64,000 bases of DNA from Saxidomus purpurata (taxonomy: Eukaryota > Mollusca > Bivalvia > Venerida > Veneridae), in NCBI GenBank assembly GCA_022818135.1, contig JAFMSR010000005.1, positions 21,457,786-21,521,785 on the forward strand, given 5' to 3'. Position numbers and translations under genes: made by a program. The number at the start of each line of letters is the position of its first letter. Within the stretch, counting starts at the first letter, position 1. Below the pieces are notes generated by a model. That model was not told the DNA's origin. It made no database searches and saw only the letters and a list, made by a program, of their open reading frames with translations. Shown piece by piece: positions 48,801 to 61,200 of the stretch.

Positions 48801-51800
48801 TGGTTCAAGGTCAAGCCGGAATACGTTGGAGGTAAACTGTCAAAATTTAAGAACTGATTAACCCTTGTTCATATGGTTTATGCCACAAAGGTGCATGTTT
48901 CAGGGAAGCCATTTCTTCATCGTCTTATAAAGACCTTGCAGTTTTGTTTGAATAACTTTTTCAAGCATAGAAATGTGAAACTAAAATCAAACAGATGTAA
49001 ATTGTTACCATTGGTTTCATTTAGGCGGTGGTCTATCCATAAAGATATAAATGTTTTGATATTTGAATTTGAGTTTCTAGATTTGCTGTCAAGACGTACA
49101 TTTGTCAGTCATGTGTTTTCAGGTTTGATGGATGAGCTAGATGTATTGGTTGTTGGAGGGTATTTTGGTGTGGGACATAGAGCTGGTATGATGTCACACT
49201 TTCTTTGTGCAGTAGCGGTTCCTCCTACAGAAGGCACTCAACCAGAACTGTTCTATTCTTTTTGCAAGGTAAATTAACAGTCTTGATGTACGAAGATATG
49301 AGAGTCAGAATAATGTGTAGACTAGCTAAAAAGCTGTTTCCTTAAAGGTATATTCTGTTATTTAAATATGAAAAGTAGTACATTGCCCGTGTGAAAAGTG
49401 TTTAAAAACAAAGCAACATTTCTTTGATGAACTTCAAAGAATGAGATTTATTTCAGTAAGTTCTTATTTTGAATACCTATACTGTGAAACTTTGATATAC
49501 ATTTGTAATTGCTTGTAAATATGTATCTATAATATCAAGTGTTCATTCCAATTAAAAAATGAAAAAAAATGATTCGTTAAAGTTTTGTTACACAATCTGA
49601 TCTGACTCTGATCTGGTTGAAAAGACCAAATGTTGCTTTTCACACAGTACTGCTCATTTGTAAATTAATTCAGGACAATGCCCTTTAAAACTGTCTGTTT
49701 AAATTTGGTCCATTCTACCTATGACAAACTTAAACAAAAGAGTTTTTAAGATACCTTGTTTTGAATGAATGCTGTGTATTGAATGTTAATGCTACATGTA
49801 TGATACATATTGTGACAGATAGGTTCAGGGTATTCCAAGAAGGAACTTCAAGACTTTAATGCTAAATTAGTAGATCATTGGCAAGCATTTGATAAGAAAA
49901 ATCCTCCAAAGTGTATAGAACTAGCCAGTGGCTTTAAGGAGAAACCAGATGCTTGGATTGAACCAAGCAAGTCAGCTATAGTACAGGTAAACCCAGAGCT
50001 CTTATGTAGTTTAGTTTATACTGATTTATTTAAGCTTGATTGTGCAGAAAGCTTAAAGCTTATCAAGTCACTCTTGAGTCAGCTTCCTGGAAAAACCAGT
50101 TCTGGTTTCAGTTGCGGAGGAACGGTCGTGACCCCAGTGGGGCTCGAACGCGCAACCTCCGGGCTGAGTATGTATTAAACTGTAATTGAAGTACATTTAA
50201 ATAGGTAGGCATGAAATTTCATGGATTGTTTATGAAATGCTGTTGTGTTGTAACTTGAATTTAATTTGAAAAATTGTAATTCAACTAAATTAGTGCCAAA
50301 TAATCATTTAATATGGTTTATATTTTATGGAAAAGTGTTAAGTTTCTAATACAGATACAACTACATTGTGTTGCTTATAGCAATTTAGTTTATACTAATT
50401 TAATTTAGTTAATTGTGAAGAAAGCTTGTAACTTATCGAATCATTCTCGAGGCCGCTTTCTGGAAAAAACAGTCCTGGTGTCATATGAGAAAGTACGGTC
50501 ATGACCCCAGTGGGGCCCGAACCCGCAACATCCGGGATGAGGGTCAGACACCTTTACCTGTACACCCCCTCTCCCCTTTTTGCAATTTGCTTTCATACAT
50601 TTCTGTTTTTACCTTTTAAAGGAAATTGTTTAACTTCAAATTCTTTATACATTCAATGTAACTGTTGTAGTGTGGTTTATAATTATTGGTGTACGGATGG
50701 TACTCTAATTCAAATTTGCTTGATGTAGCATCAAAGGTTATTTTGATAGGTTATGTAAAACAAATGATTATCTACAATACAGATCAAGGCGGCAGAGATT
50801 ATAGACAGTGACAGATTCCGCAGTGGTTTTACGTTACGGTTTCCAAGAGTGGAGAAGTTCCGGGATGACAAGGAATGGTACGACTGTATGACACTGGAAG
50901 AAGTGCAACAACTCAAACAGGTTATACTCTACTATATGATGTGTTGGTTTAGCATGGACGGATTTCAATATATTGTTGACAGGTCATTCTTCTATAATCG
51001 CAGCACATTTTTGAAAGCAGAGAACCTAAACTTATTGTGGGTGTTTGTGTTTTCAGGCAGGGGTGGGGGGCTCTTGTATCCTTCTGTTTCAGACATTAAA
51101 CCAAACTTCATGTTGACTAAGTAAATTCTTTTTACTTCCTTTAAACTGTTTTTCTCTCTGAATGTGTTACATAAGAGCAAACATCAAGAGCAGTAGTTTT
51201 AACAAATATTTCCATAATCAAATTTATTAATATTTTAATGTATCAAAGTTTAGTACAGAACTCACTGACAGGTCCATATTTTTTTTCAGCAGTCACTGTT
51301 ATATAATTATGCTATTTATATCCTTCAGAAATCTGGTGGTAAGTTGGCAGGAGGTTATGTTGAACTAGGTGAAGAACAGGAACCTGCGAAAAAGAAGAGA
51401 AAGATTGTATCTCGTGCAGTGAGGCCCACCCTGGGGAGTCAGTTCAGGGCTGCAGACACTTCATCTGTGCAACAGGTAATCTTCAGGGTTCTGAAAGGGA
51501 TTTAGAGACCGAGTAGTCCTCGATAGAGCAGATTGATAAGGATGTTACTAAATACTGTAACAAATTAGTCCATGCTTTTGATTGACCATCACCTCCTGTC
51601 CCAACTGTTTCGTGTATTAAATTCTTATGATACCAACAAAGTTAGTTTCTGAGGTCACCTTGTTGGTCCGTCTGTCTGTTGGTTTTCATGTATAACATGG
51701 GCCCTCTGAACACATAGAATCATTGTCATGAAACTTGTGACAAATGTTCCTCATTATACCCCCAAAACGAAGTTTAGGGGGGTATATAGGAGTCACCCGG

Positions 51801-54800
51801 TGGTTGGTCGGTCGGTCGGTTGGTCGGGCGGTCGGTCGGTCGGGCGGTCTGTTGCATTTTCCTTGTCCGGAGCATAACTTGAAAACTATTTGTTGGAATT
51901 CAATACAACTTCATACAATGATCAAGCACATTGAGAGGAAGTGCAGTGCACAAGAACTATAACTCCATCTTGACTAATTACAGAGTTATTGCCCTTTGTT
52001 AGTTTTCCTTGTCCGGAGCATAACTTGAAAACTACTTGTTGGAATTCAATACAACTTCATACAATGGTCAAGCACATTGAGAGGAAGTGCAGTGCACAAG
52101 AACTATAACTCCATCTTGACTAATTACAGAGTTATTGCCCTTTGTTACTTTTCCTTGTCCGGAGCATAACTTGAAAACTACTGGTTGGAATTCAATACAA
52201 CTTCATACAATGGTCAAGCACATTGAGAGGAAGTGCAGTGCGGAAGAACCATAACTCCATCTTGACTAATTACAGAGTTATTGCCCTTTGTTGCTTTTTC
52301 TTTCCCGGGGCCATAACATGAAAACTTCTGGTTGGAATTCAATACAACTTCATACAATGATCAGCACATTGAGAGGAAGTGCAGGCACAAGAACTATAAC
52401 TCCATCTTGACTAATTACAGAGTTATTGCCCTTTGTTAGTTTTCCTTGTCCGGAGCATAACTTGAAAACTACTTGTTGGAATTCAATACAACTTCATACA
52501 ATGGTCAAGCACATTGAGAGGAAGTGCAGTGCACAAGAACCATAACTCCATCTTGACTAATTACAGAGTTATTGCCCTTTGTTGCTTTTCCTTGTCCGGA
52601 GCATAACTTGAAAACTTCTGGTTGGAATTCAATACAATTTCATACAATGATGAAGCACAATGAGAGGAAATGCAATGTACAAGAACCATAACTCTATCTA
52701 GAGTATTTTCAGAGTTATTGCCCTTTGTTATTTTTTCTTCTCCGGAGCATTCCTTGAAAACTACTGGTTGGAATTCAGTATAACCTCATACAATGGTCAA
52801 GTACATTGAGAGGAAGTGCAGTGCAGAAGAACCATAACTCCATCTTGACTATTACAGAGTTATTGCCCTTTTGTTACTTTTCCTTGTCCGGAGCATAATT
52901 CGTAAAGTACTAGTTGGAATTCAAAACAACTTCATACAATGGTCAAGCACAATGAGAGGAAGTGCAGTGCACAGGAACCATAACTCAATCTTGACTCATT
53001 ACAGAGTTATTGCCCTTTGTTACTTTTCCTTGTCCGTCCGAGCATTATTCGAAAACTTCTGGTTGGAATTCAATACAACTTCATAAAATGGTCAAGCACA
53101 ATGACAGGAAGTGCAGTGCGAAAGAACAATAACTCTATCTTGACTCATTTCAGAGTTATTGCCTTTTGGTCCTTTACTTGTCCGGAGCATTATTCGAAAA
53201 CTATTGGTTGGAATTCAATACAACTTCATACAATGGTCAAGCACATTGAGAGGAAGTGCAGTGTACAAGAACCATAACTCTATCTTGACAAATTACAGAG
53301 TTATTGCCAAGAACAATATCTCTTTTTAGTTTGTTTGCAAGGTATTCTGTTACTACGAACTTTCTCAGTTTATAAAGCAGTCTTTTGGGGGTATTAATCA
53401 CATTTAGTGATAGCTCTAGTTATGAGATGGCTGTAAATTGGTTCAGTGTAACTCTTAGGGATTAAAAGTCATGTGACTTCATTTTGTGTCCCTTTTGTAA
53501 CACCTCAATCACATGCCGGATTTCAATTAGTGTATCACAGATTTTAATCATATATTTAGGTAAGCATTAACATGATACTGTAACATGAGAGGCCATTTTT
53601 ATGAGAAGGCATATTTATAGGGGGTAGTTTAACCTATCTAAATGTTTCCTTTAAGAATGCAGCTGTTGTTATCTATCTCCAACAGCAGTTATTAAACTCA
53701 GTGCATTTGTATTAAGCAAAAACTTGCTTAAAATGGTCAGTTTTTTTGTTTCAACTATTTATATCAACTGTATATTTCTTAAGGTCTCCAAGATGCTAGA
53801 GGGCAAGGAGATATGTGTGATAAATGGCCCTTCTTCATGCTCAAAACAGGAACTGGAGAAGAAAATTGTAGAATGTGGTGGAACCATTGTGCAAAATCCA
53901 GGTAAAGTACATGTACATGTATTGTTTATCTCTTGCCTCTGCAATTTGCCTAAAAAATATCCTGTCTTAAAAACTGTCATTTTTAATACGCCAAATTATC
54001 TTAAATGTAGTCAGCCGGTCCAAACATGTGATATATCATATGCTAAAAGTTATAGAAACAACCTTTCTACCAATTTGTAGCCTAATAACCAACATACAAA
54101 TCAGTTTTAACGATAAACCGTATTTTAAAACTACATGTATCTATAGTGTTTCTTTCTTGTTAAAATTTGCTGATTTGCTGTAGACATTTTATTTTGAAAT
54201 ATTTATATACCTTTTAGGTATTAACACATACTGTGTAGTGGTTGACAAGATCGTATTCAGGGTGAACAACATGATCAAGTCTAACAACTATGACATTGTT
54301 AAAGCTGAGTGGTTAATTAAATGTTTTGATGCTGAAACATTAATACCTTGGTATGTTTTTCGGTCAATTTTCATTGATTAATACTATTTTGTTTATTTTC
54401 CATTGCAAAACAACTCATCTTAATATACACCCAACTGGTTTAGAAATGCAAAGGTGGCAAAATATTTATTTTAACAGTGTTTTCATGTTTCAAATTTATT
54501 CAGATTTCATACACAAGAAAAATAATATAAAATTGAATTCTTGTAAAAGTTTCAATAATTCATTGCAAAAAAATAACTTAGATAGAAATAAAAACAGTAG
54601 TGTTGTTCAAATAAAAATGTTCAACAGGGGAAATCTTTGCATTTCTTAATTGGTTAAGTGTACAAATGGACCTCCAGACTCATTCAAGATGGAAATCAGG
54701 CTCTATGATAGACAACCATGATTACCGTATCTTGCCTAAGGACACCACTGCTACATGGCACAAGTGGGGATCTAACCCAGGACCCTTTGATTCTGAGGCA

Positions 54801-57800
54801 AATGCACTACCACTGCACCATGGTGGCTCTATAAATTCCTTAACTGAACAGAACAGAACATTTCTTTTATTCTTCCCAGGTGTAAACATTATACAACAAG
54901 GGGATATCACAAAGTACAGTGAAAGTAATAAATAAACTGATATATGCAAGAGTTAAAAATAGGAAAATAAGCTTAATCATTAAGTGTGTAGAAATAGCTA
55001 CAATATTTAAAACTTTAAACAGTAATCCAATTTTCTGATACATGTTGAATGTTTTAATCAGTTCTAAAATTTTGCAGGTCGCCAGGTGATATGATAAATG
55101 TAACACAGAAAACACAGAGATTATTCCAGCAAGGGTTTGATGACTATGGTGACAGTTATGTTGAGGATATCACCCCGGACAGACTGGCTCAAGTTCTGGC
55201 TAAAATACAACCAGTAAGTTCATAGTGCAAACGAGCCCCACTGGGGTAACGACCGTACCTCCTCATATGACACCAGTACTGGTTTTTGCAGGAACCTGAC
55301 TCGAGAGTGACTCGATAAGCTGCAGTCTTTCTTCACAATCGAGCTAAAATAGATTAGTATAAACTATAAACTAAGTGTTAGTTATACCACAATGCTGATT
55401 TATTAAAAACCACGTCAATCAGACGATGCCACTGTACTATAATTTGTTGTAGCTAAGTGGGGAAACATGTTCTTACAAATTATTTTGATAGCTGTTGAGA
55501 CACCACCCCTGGTAAAACAAATTGCTTATCCCAGAAAGAGCTGAGCCTGGCTAGGCCTCGGTACACCTTCAACAGTCGATCTTTTTTAAGTGCAGCCTAA
55601 GAACAAAATTGTTAATTGACATTGTAGATCTAGACAAATTATGTGGGATGTATTTCGTTTAAAGTATTGGTGTTTATAATGATTGATACATGTCGTAGGT
55701 AATTGTGTTTATATAAAACAGGATGCTGGAGATGACATTAGCACAACAGAGATAGCTGAGCTTGAAGATAAATATTTCCCTGATGATTCTCCATATGGTC
55801 TCTTCAGAATTTGCAAGTAAGTTTCCATATGATCTTTTCTGAAAATGCAAGTAAGTTATATTTTAATGGTCTCTTTAGTGTTTGCAAGCAAGTTTGCAAA
55901 CAAGTTTTGCAATATGGTGTCTGCAGAATATGGAAGTGCGTCCAGCCTTACATTTCTTCGTGTCTGGGCAGTAACTTTGTCTTGCATTGAAATAATTTGG
56001 CACAAATGTCTAGCACGTCAAGACAACGTGTCACCTGCAAGACCCACATCCCTACCTCAAAGGTCAAGGTCACACTTAGCGTTTGAAGGTAATGGAATCC
56101 TCTATATGTATATGCACACATTTGTGTCCGGACTGTAACTTTGTCATGCATTGAAGGATTTTAAAATAACTTGGCACAAAATGTCTAACACATCAAGAGG
56201 ATGTGTCGGGTGCAAGACCAATGTCCCTACCTCAGACGTCAAGGTCACACTTAGAGTTTGAAGGTAATAGATTCCTCCATATATGCACACATTCATGTCC
56301 GAACTATATCTTTACCATGCATTGATTGACTTAAAAATAACTTGGCACAAATGTTCAACACATCAAGCCGATGTGTCGCATGCAAGACCCATGTCCCTAC
56401 CTCAAAGTTCAAGGTCATACTTAGAGTTTATAGGTAATGGAATCCTGTATATATTTAAACATTTGTGTCCGGACTGTAACTTTGTCATGTATCAACTTGG
56501 CGCAAATGTCTAGCTCATCAAAAGGATGTGTTGTGTGCAAGGACCATGTCCCTACCTCAAAGGTCATGGTCACACTGTTTCAAAGTAATGGAATACTGTA
56601 TGCATGGTAACTTTGTCATGCATGGAAGGATTTTAAAATAACATAGCACATTTATTGAGCACATGGAGAGGACACAGACTGTGAGACACCTCTTTCGTGG
56701 GCATTCGTCACTTGTGAGGGACAGCCCTTGTTTTATCTGTTTAAGGAAACATTATTTATTATACCCCTGAAACGAAGTTTGGGGGGGTATATAGGAGTCA
56801 CCCGGTGGTTGGTCGGTCCATACCTACGGAACGCCCTACCGACCGACCATAACCCTATCTTTACTAATTACAGAGTTACTGCCAAGAACAATATCTCTAT
56901 TTTATTTATTTTTTTGCAAGGTATTCTGTTACTACGAAATTCCTCAGTTTATAAAGCAGTCTTTCCGGGGTATTAATCACATTTAGTGATAGCTCTAGTT
57001 AGTTATAAACTTTATACACAAATGAACCAATTTTTTTTTTTTATAGAATCTACCTCGATAATAATTTAGTGTTGGGTGAAAAATCAACACATATCAAAGA
57101 TAGCAGCTTGGATTTGCTAGCACTAGAGTTGCGTTTCTTTGGGGCAGAGATTGTCAAGAGACTGTCACCAGATGTATCCCATGTCATGGTAGATGAAAGG
57201 TATGTATAGTTTTGTTTTTTAGGGGTTTTTTTGTTTGTTTTTTTTAGGTTTACACTTTGACATTGTTGAATGAAATGTTACTGTTAGATTTAAATTCCTT
57301 AACATTTACCCTGCTTGTGGCAAGTGATTCTGACTTTACGACCAGTGCTAATCATGATTTGTCTACATATCCACCATGTTACCCTAGTCTGGTCATGATC
57401 TGTTTGCTTGGTCTACAAGAACTTTACCGAGATATTGCCACAGTAGTTGATGACTGACATTCAGGTAATTTTGTGCAAGTTAAGAGCTTCATCTCTGGAT
57501 ACAAGAATGAACAAAATTGAAATTGATATCTCTCTTGGAGCTTGTATTGAATGTCTAGATTGTGACCTTTTCAACGGCAAGAAAAAAAGACCAATGACCA
57601 GTTTCAATTTGAAAATATTCTTTGCAGCCAATCAGCACTTTTGAGTAGTGACATGTTATTTAGTTTCCATTTTGTGCAATATAAGTTGATTCCTTGTAAA
57701 GGTTGTTATGTCACAATAAATTATCTACATGTACTGTGTAAAAGTCTTTATTATAGACAAGTAGCACATGAAAAGTAATGTACATGTATTATGATTGTAA

Positions 57801-58201
57801 AGAACTTACTTGTGTATATGTAGCTCCCTTGAAATGAATAAAACTTTGGGGACAACCAAAGATTGATTTGTGCAATGGAAATGATTTGATAAAACATATA
57901 GATAAAATGGATTAACTTAAGCATCAGGGAAAGGTCCTTGAAAAATATAGATCAAAGACTGTACCTACAATACTTCCAGAGCAATTTAGTAGAAATGTGT
58001 TATCTGGTGAAATTTATAATCGGTTTCATTGAACTGATGTACGGCTTTTGTTTTCACAGTGATCTCAGCAGGGTGTCGGAGTTGAAGAAAGTACGTAGAA
58101 CAAGGAGCAAGAAGTTTCATATAGTAACACATGCCTGGGTCAAACAATGTATGGAAGAGGGCGCAGTTATTAATGAACGTGCTTTTGAACCTGTAGGGTA
58201 G
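39877..58201 (+). CDS. LIG4: DNA ligase IV, 20 coding exons, 916 aa
   Basis: Nuclear ATP-dependent ligase that seals breaks in non-homologous end joining with XRCC4. Exons: 39877-40065, 41223-41300, 42179-42280, 42632-42847, 44241-44333, 44874-44978, 45676-45782, 46378-46523, 46907-47108, 48695-48831, 49123-49268, 49819-49986, 50783-50920, 51329-51475, 53784-53901, 54218-54350, 55078-55213, 55722-55816, 57047-57199, 58060-58201. The total is 2751 nt and every phase matches. Domains: N-terminal DNA-binding domain (1-250); motif I KYDGER with adenylated Lys276; EEGIMVK (428-434); WFKVKPEY (449-456); NLS-like KKKRK (630-634); BRCT1 about 660-742; XRCC4-interacting linker [11 protein letters not shown] (763-773); BRCT2 about 815-916. 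Human LIG4 is 911 aa with an uninterrupted coding exon. An AATAAA lies 22 bp past the stop (58223-58228). Confidence 0.95.
43226..43312. repeat. A-rich low-complexity tract
   Basis: Near-continuous A with scattered T in LIG4 intron 4; possibly the remnant of a poly(A) tail. Confidence 0.9.
44099..44156. repeat. (CAT)n trinucleotide microsatellite
   Basis: About 19 imperfect CAT/CAC units in LIG4 intron 4, shortly before exon 5. Confidence 0.9.
44334..44873 (+). other. LIG4 intron 5, a GC-AG intron
   Basis: Exon 5 ends TTGGAAAAG and the intron begins GCAAGT; exon 6 starts after TTACTTCAG. The protein across the join (LEK|VCRMMHD) matches the ligase IV family exactly, which fixes the join. 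AAG|GCAAGT is close to the known consensus of GC donors. A MITE (44637-44830) sits inside the intron. Confidence 0.85.
44637..44830 (+). mobile_element. CAGTAAACTC MITE with TA duplication
   Basis: Starts CAGTAAACTCTGTTTAAAAG, ends GGAGTTTGCTG, TA on both sides. Same internal 'cttatatccggattttcgct' block as the 4690 copy. Inside LIG4 intron 5. Confidence 0.8.
47151..47346 (-). repeat. tRNA-derived SINE (full head)
   Basis: Minus strand: A box TGGTGTAGAGGTTAAGGTG, B box GGTTCGAGCCCC, a conserved body ('catatgaggaggcatggtca' on the plus strand) and a tail ending at 'ttagtttatactaattta'. It lies 42 bp after LIG4 exon 9, antisense to the gene. Confidence 0.85.
50007..50168 (-). repeat. tRNA-derived SINE, 5' truncated
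   Basis: Same family as 47151-47346, with B box (GCTCGAAC on the plus strand) but no A box. It begins about 20 bp after the donor of LIG4 exon 12. Confidence 0.85.
50382..50580 (-). repeat. tRNA-derived SINE
   Basis: Third copy of the same SINE, antisense in LIG4 intron 12; B-box region GGGCCCGAACCC on the plus strand and a degenerate A-box region to about 50570. Confidence 0.8.
51758..53419 (+). repeat. Hairpin-ended element with ten ~147-bp core units (family 3)
   Basis: Left end: ATACCCCC…GGGGGGTAT hairpin and a GGTC-rich stretch (51805-51850). About ten tandem units share 'cttgtccggagcataacttg' and 'gcacattgagaggaagtgca'. The right end is ATCAC-attta-GTGAT hairpin, AGCT, then CTAG (53416-53419) before T, a textbook Helitron-like 3' end. 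It fills most of LIG4 intron 14. Confidence 0.85.
54660..54845 (-). repeat. Second tRNA-derived SINE family
   Basis: Minus strand: A-box-like GTGCAGTGGTAGTGC and B-box-like GGGTTAGATCCCC, about 28 bp apart. Different body from the 47151 family. In LIG4 intron 16. Confidence 0.7.
55226..55375 (+). repeat. tRNA-derived SINE, 5' truncated within B box
   Basis: Sense-strand copy of the 47151 family beginning inside the B box (cgagccccactggggt) and ending 'agtataaactataaact'. It starts 12 bp after the donor of LIG4 exon 17. Confidence 0.85.
55955..56735 (+). repeat. ~165-bp tandem repeat block
   Basis: About five units with 'gtccggactgtaactttgtc', 'acttggcacaaatgtcta' and 'cctacctcaaaggtcaaggt' (near 55965, 56124, 56296, 56466, 56605), ending 'gagggacagcccttgttt'. 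In LIG4 intron 18. Confidence 0.8.
56757..56998 (+). repeat. Family 3 hairpin-ended element without core array
   Basis: Same two ends as 51758-53419 (left ATACCCC…GGGGTAT hairpin; right ATCAC-attta-GTGAT, AGCT, CTAG at 56995-56998) but only a remnant of one core unit. It sits about 50 bp before LIG4 exon 19. Confidence 0.85.
57290..57480 (+). repeat. Fragment of a 'tcatgatctg' dispersed repeat
   Basis: Contains 'acgaccagtgctaatcatga' and 'ctggtcatgatctg', matching blocks at 14340-14570, 27000-27110 and 32440-32560. In LIG4 intron 19. Confidence 0.45.
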
Positions 58202-61200
58202 AGCTGAAACTAGACGTAATGAAATAAAATAAGCAATAGAAAGACGAGAATTTTACCGAAATTTAAAGTACATGTATGCGCCAAGTTAATCAGAAGTATT
58301 GCGTGGCGTGGCTAAATGGTTACTGTATTGTATTTGTTTAATGATTCTTCCTTTTTACTAGCAACTAAATAATAATGATACATGTAGTACTGTTTAAGAG
58401 TATTTGATTCACTTTAGGACCAAACAATGTATCCACTGTCCCCTTACCATATGTATCTCAGGACCATTGAATAAACCATTTGCTTCTGATGATTTGTCGA
58501 TGAGTATTCAAACTCTGAATATGCTAAAGGCAAAGGTTTTTGTAAACGAAAAATATTCCAAATTATCAAGTCTTACATTTATAAAGTAAAACAGGGGTAT
58601 TCATACATTTTTCAGTTCTATTAATTAGCAAGGTTGTCATCATATGGTTGTTGTGCAATGATGTGCATTTACAAATGAGTGTTTTGTGGGTATTGAACAC
58701 CTTGTGACGGCTCATGTATCTCAGGAGAAAACAAATCCAAGCAACACTGGAAGTACAATTTTTGCTCATCTGGGATTTCAGCACACCAGGGTTTAAAAGT
58801 CCTCATCTATTACAGTAGAGGAAAACGTAAAGAGAAATGCATAATGATGTTACCCTAGTGGACATGTACAATACTACTAACATGTCTGTGAATTTGTGAA
58901 ACATTGTATATACTGCATGTGCCATTCTATTTATTTTCACATTCATACATTAAAACATCCAATTTTTATGTTATGTTGTTTCTTAACATCTTCCATTCCC
59001 AGAATAAATTTTGGATCCGTTGGGCTTGGAATCCTCAATCTTTGCAGTGAGGTTGAGCAGAACTGGTAGAGGGCCCGAATCATAAGTCTGACTCTTTAAC
59101 TGAAATCAGCTGTTAGAGTTACTATTGGGTAATGTAACAAGAAACATGTATATATATGCTTACTTTACTAATAAAGAAAAACTTGAATCTTGCAATAAGA
59201 TGAGAGTGCAGAGGACCTACTAGTGCGTTAATTAAGTTAGGGTTTATCTAAAGTCCAGGTTATGGTGACCTTTGATAGTTTGGTAATATTTTAAAATCGT
59301 TTATAAAGCATTTGGCATAAGACCTTAAACTCAATGGCAATGTTTGCATTGATCAGAAGACGACCCCTTGTGGTTAAAGGTCATTCGAAAATCACAAGGA
59401 CTTTTGACAGTTCAGGCTACTTAGTAAGCTTAACAGTTACTGTAGTTTGACCTAGAATAATAGTTTCTCTCATGAGAACGAGGCTCGGAGTGAAATATCC
59501 GTCATCAAGGGTAACTGTTTTGGTGGGAACGAGTGCTTTTGCACTTAAAAGCAGATTTCTAAATGCAAACTTATCAAAATGACTTTGTGTTTGGGAAATT
59601 TATGTCACAATGTTAATAACGTTATGTCATAAGTAATTCACTAAAGTCTTCTGGCATAGGAGGGGTGCTAGACTGGTTTTTTCGGCATGGGCAAAATCAC
59701 TGGAAATGCCGATCCGATATTCAAGAATATACTTGGTAGAGATACTAGGTCCAGGCTGTAACTGATGTCGCAAGCATTTATGTCATAGAACACTTTTAGC
59801 CCACTGATGAAGGCAAAATGCATTTTCAAAAAAGTGGCATTATAAATTTGAAATATTTCAATATTTAGCAGACGTATCGCCCCAAATTTTCCCAACATAT
59901 TGGGGGGGGTTTATCAAATGAACAAAAGCAAATAACTTTTGGCATAACACTAAAGTGATAAAAATAAACAAAGTGAACACTTTCTTTTGGATCTGAGTGT
60001 AGTTGTGTGTTCAAGAAAGTACAAGCAAAATTCAGTAAATAATGTTTATTCACAAATATGTAAAAGCATTTATTAAACTCAACAATGAAATTAATATTTG
60101 GTTTCAGCTAAACTGATTACATTTTCTCTTTAACAAGTGTACATTTTAATATACTTGATTCTAAACATTACTTTACCAGAAATTTCTAGTGTTTTATTTA
60201 TTGTTCAACATTCTAATGATACTAAAGACTGTCGCAATTTTATGAAATGTACAAATATTCTTGAGAAATTTGCCAAGAATCTGTCAGGAACTGTGGGATT
60301 TTAGACGCAAATGTTATGTGATTAACCTTGATTCAAAGTTGTAATACAAAAATGAAAAATTACTGGAAAAAAATCACTGTAAACATTGACGGACTATTAT
60401 ATAATTATAGTAACCAATTACAAATTAGAATAATCAACAAATTATATAACACAGAGCAGCTTTATAAAACCACAGACTGTTTACACAACATTTGAAAGGA
60501 GTCTAAATCTGTTATCCTTCCAATGTATTCTATTCCATCTAATATCAGTATACATGAATGCCCTACAGTGATTAAACCCGTACTCCACTTGAACTTTGGT
60601 AAGTGGTCAATATAATATCAAACACTTGTCACAGAAGTGTTTCACTATAGTCACATATTAAAAACTGATTAATTATATGCAAGTTTTATCTACAACAGTA
60701 TTGATACATGTATCTAACATAATGTACACATGTACATGTAACTTTGCGTCTGCAGCAAACGTTCAAATTACACAAAAAAGCACAACACAGTTTATAAATT
60801 ACCAATTGACTAATGAGAAAATTGTGCCTGTCACTCTGTTGTAAAAGACAACTTCCATGGCTCCAGTAAGTGGAATAATTGTGTCTACAAAGACTTAAAA
60901 TGAGGCTCCTGGTACCAATTCATTTACTTGTTTTTTTTAATGGTTCCAATTGATTGAACAATGTTTATAAATACCATAAAATTTAGTATTATTTTCAATA
61001 ATTTAGCTGAATACACCTATTTAGTGTCTATGCTTACAGCATTGTTGATTAAGCTACGATAACTTCTTCAAATTGACAAATTTGAAAGATAAAAGAACAT
61101 TCTTGCCAGCATTGCTTACCAGTATTAAATTTTCTCAATTTCTTTTTTTATCACTAATACAGGTTTCCTCATGAAATCGTCCATATCGTCATTATATGTT

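Noticed and set aside
48873..49277. 134-codon single-exon ORF
   Set aside because: Its last 48 codons are LIG4 exon 11; the start is intronic sequence that happens to stay open, with a TTTTCAG acceptor at 49122.
52871..53277. Overlapping open frames sharing [12 protein letters not shown] words
   Set aside because: Products of the 147-bp tandem core in LIG4 intron 14.
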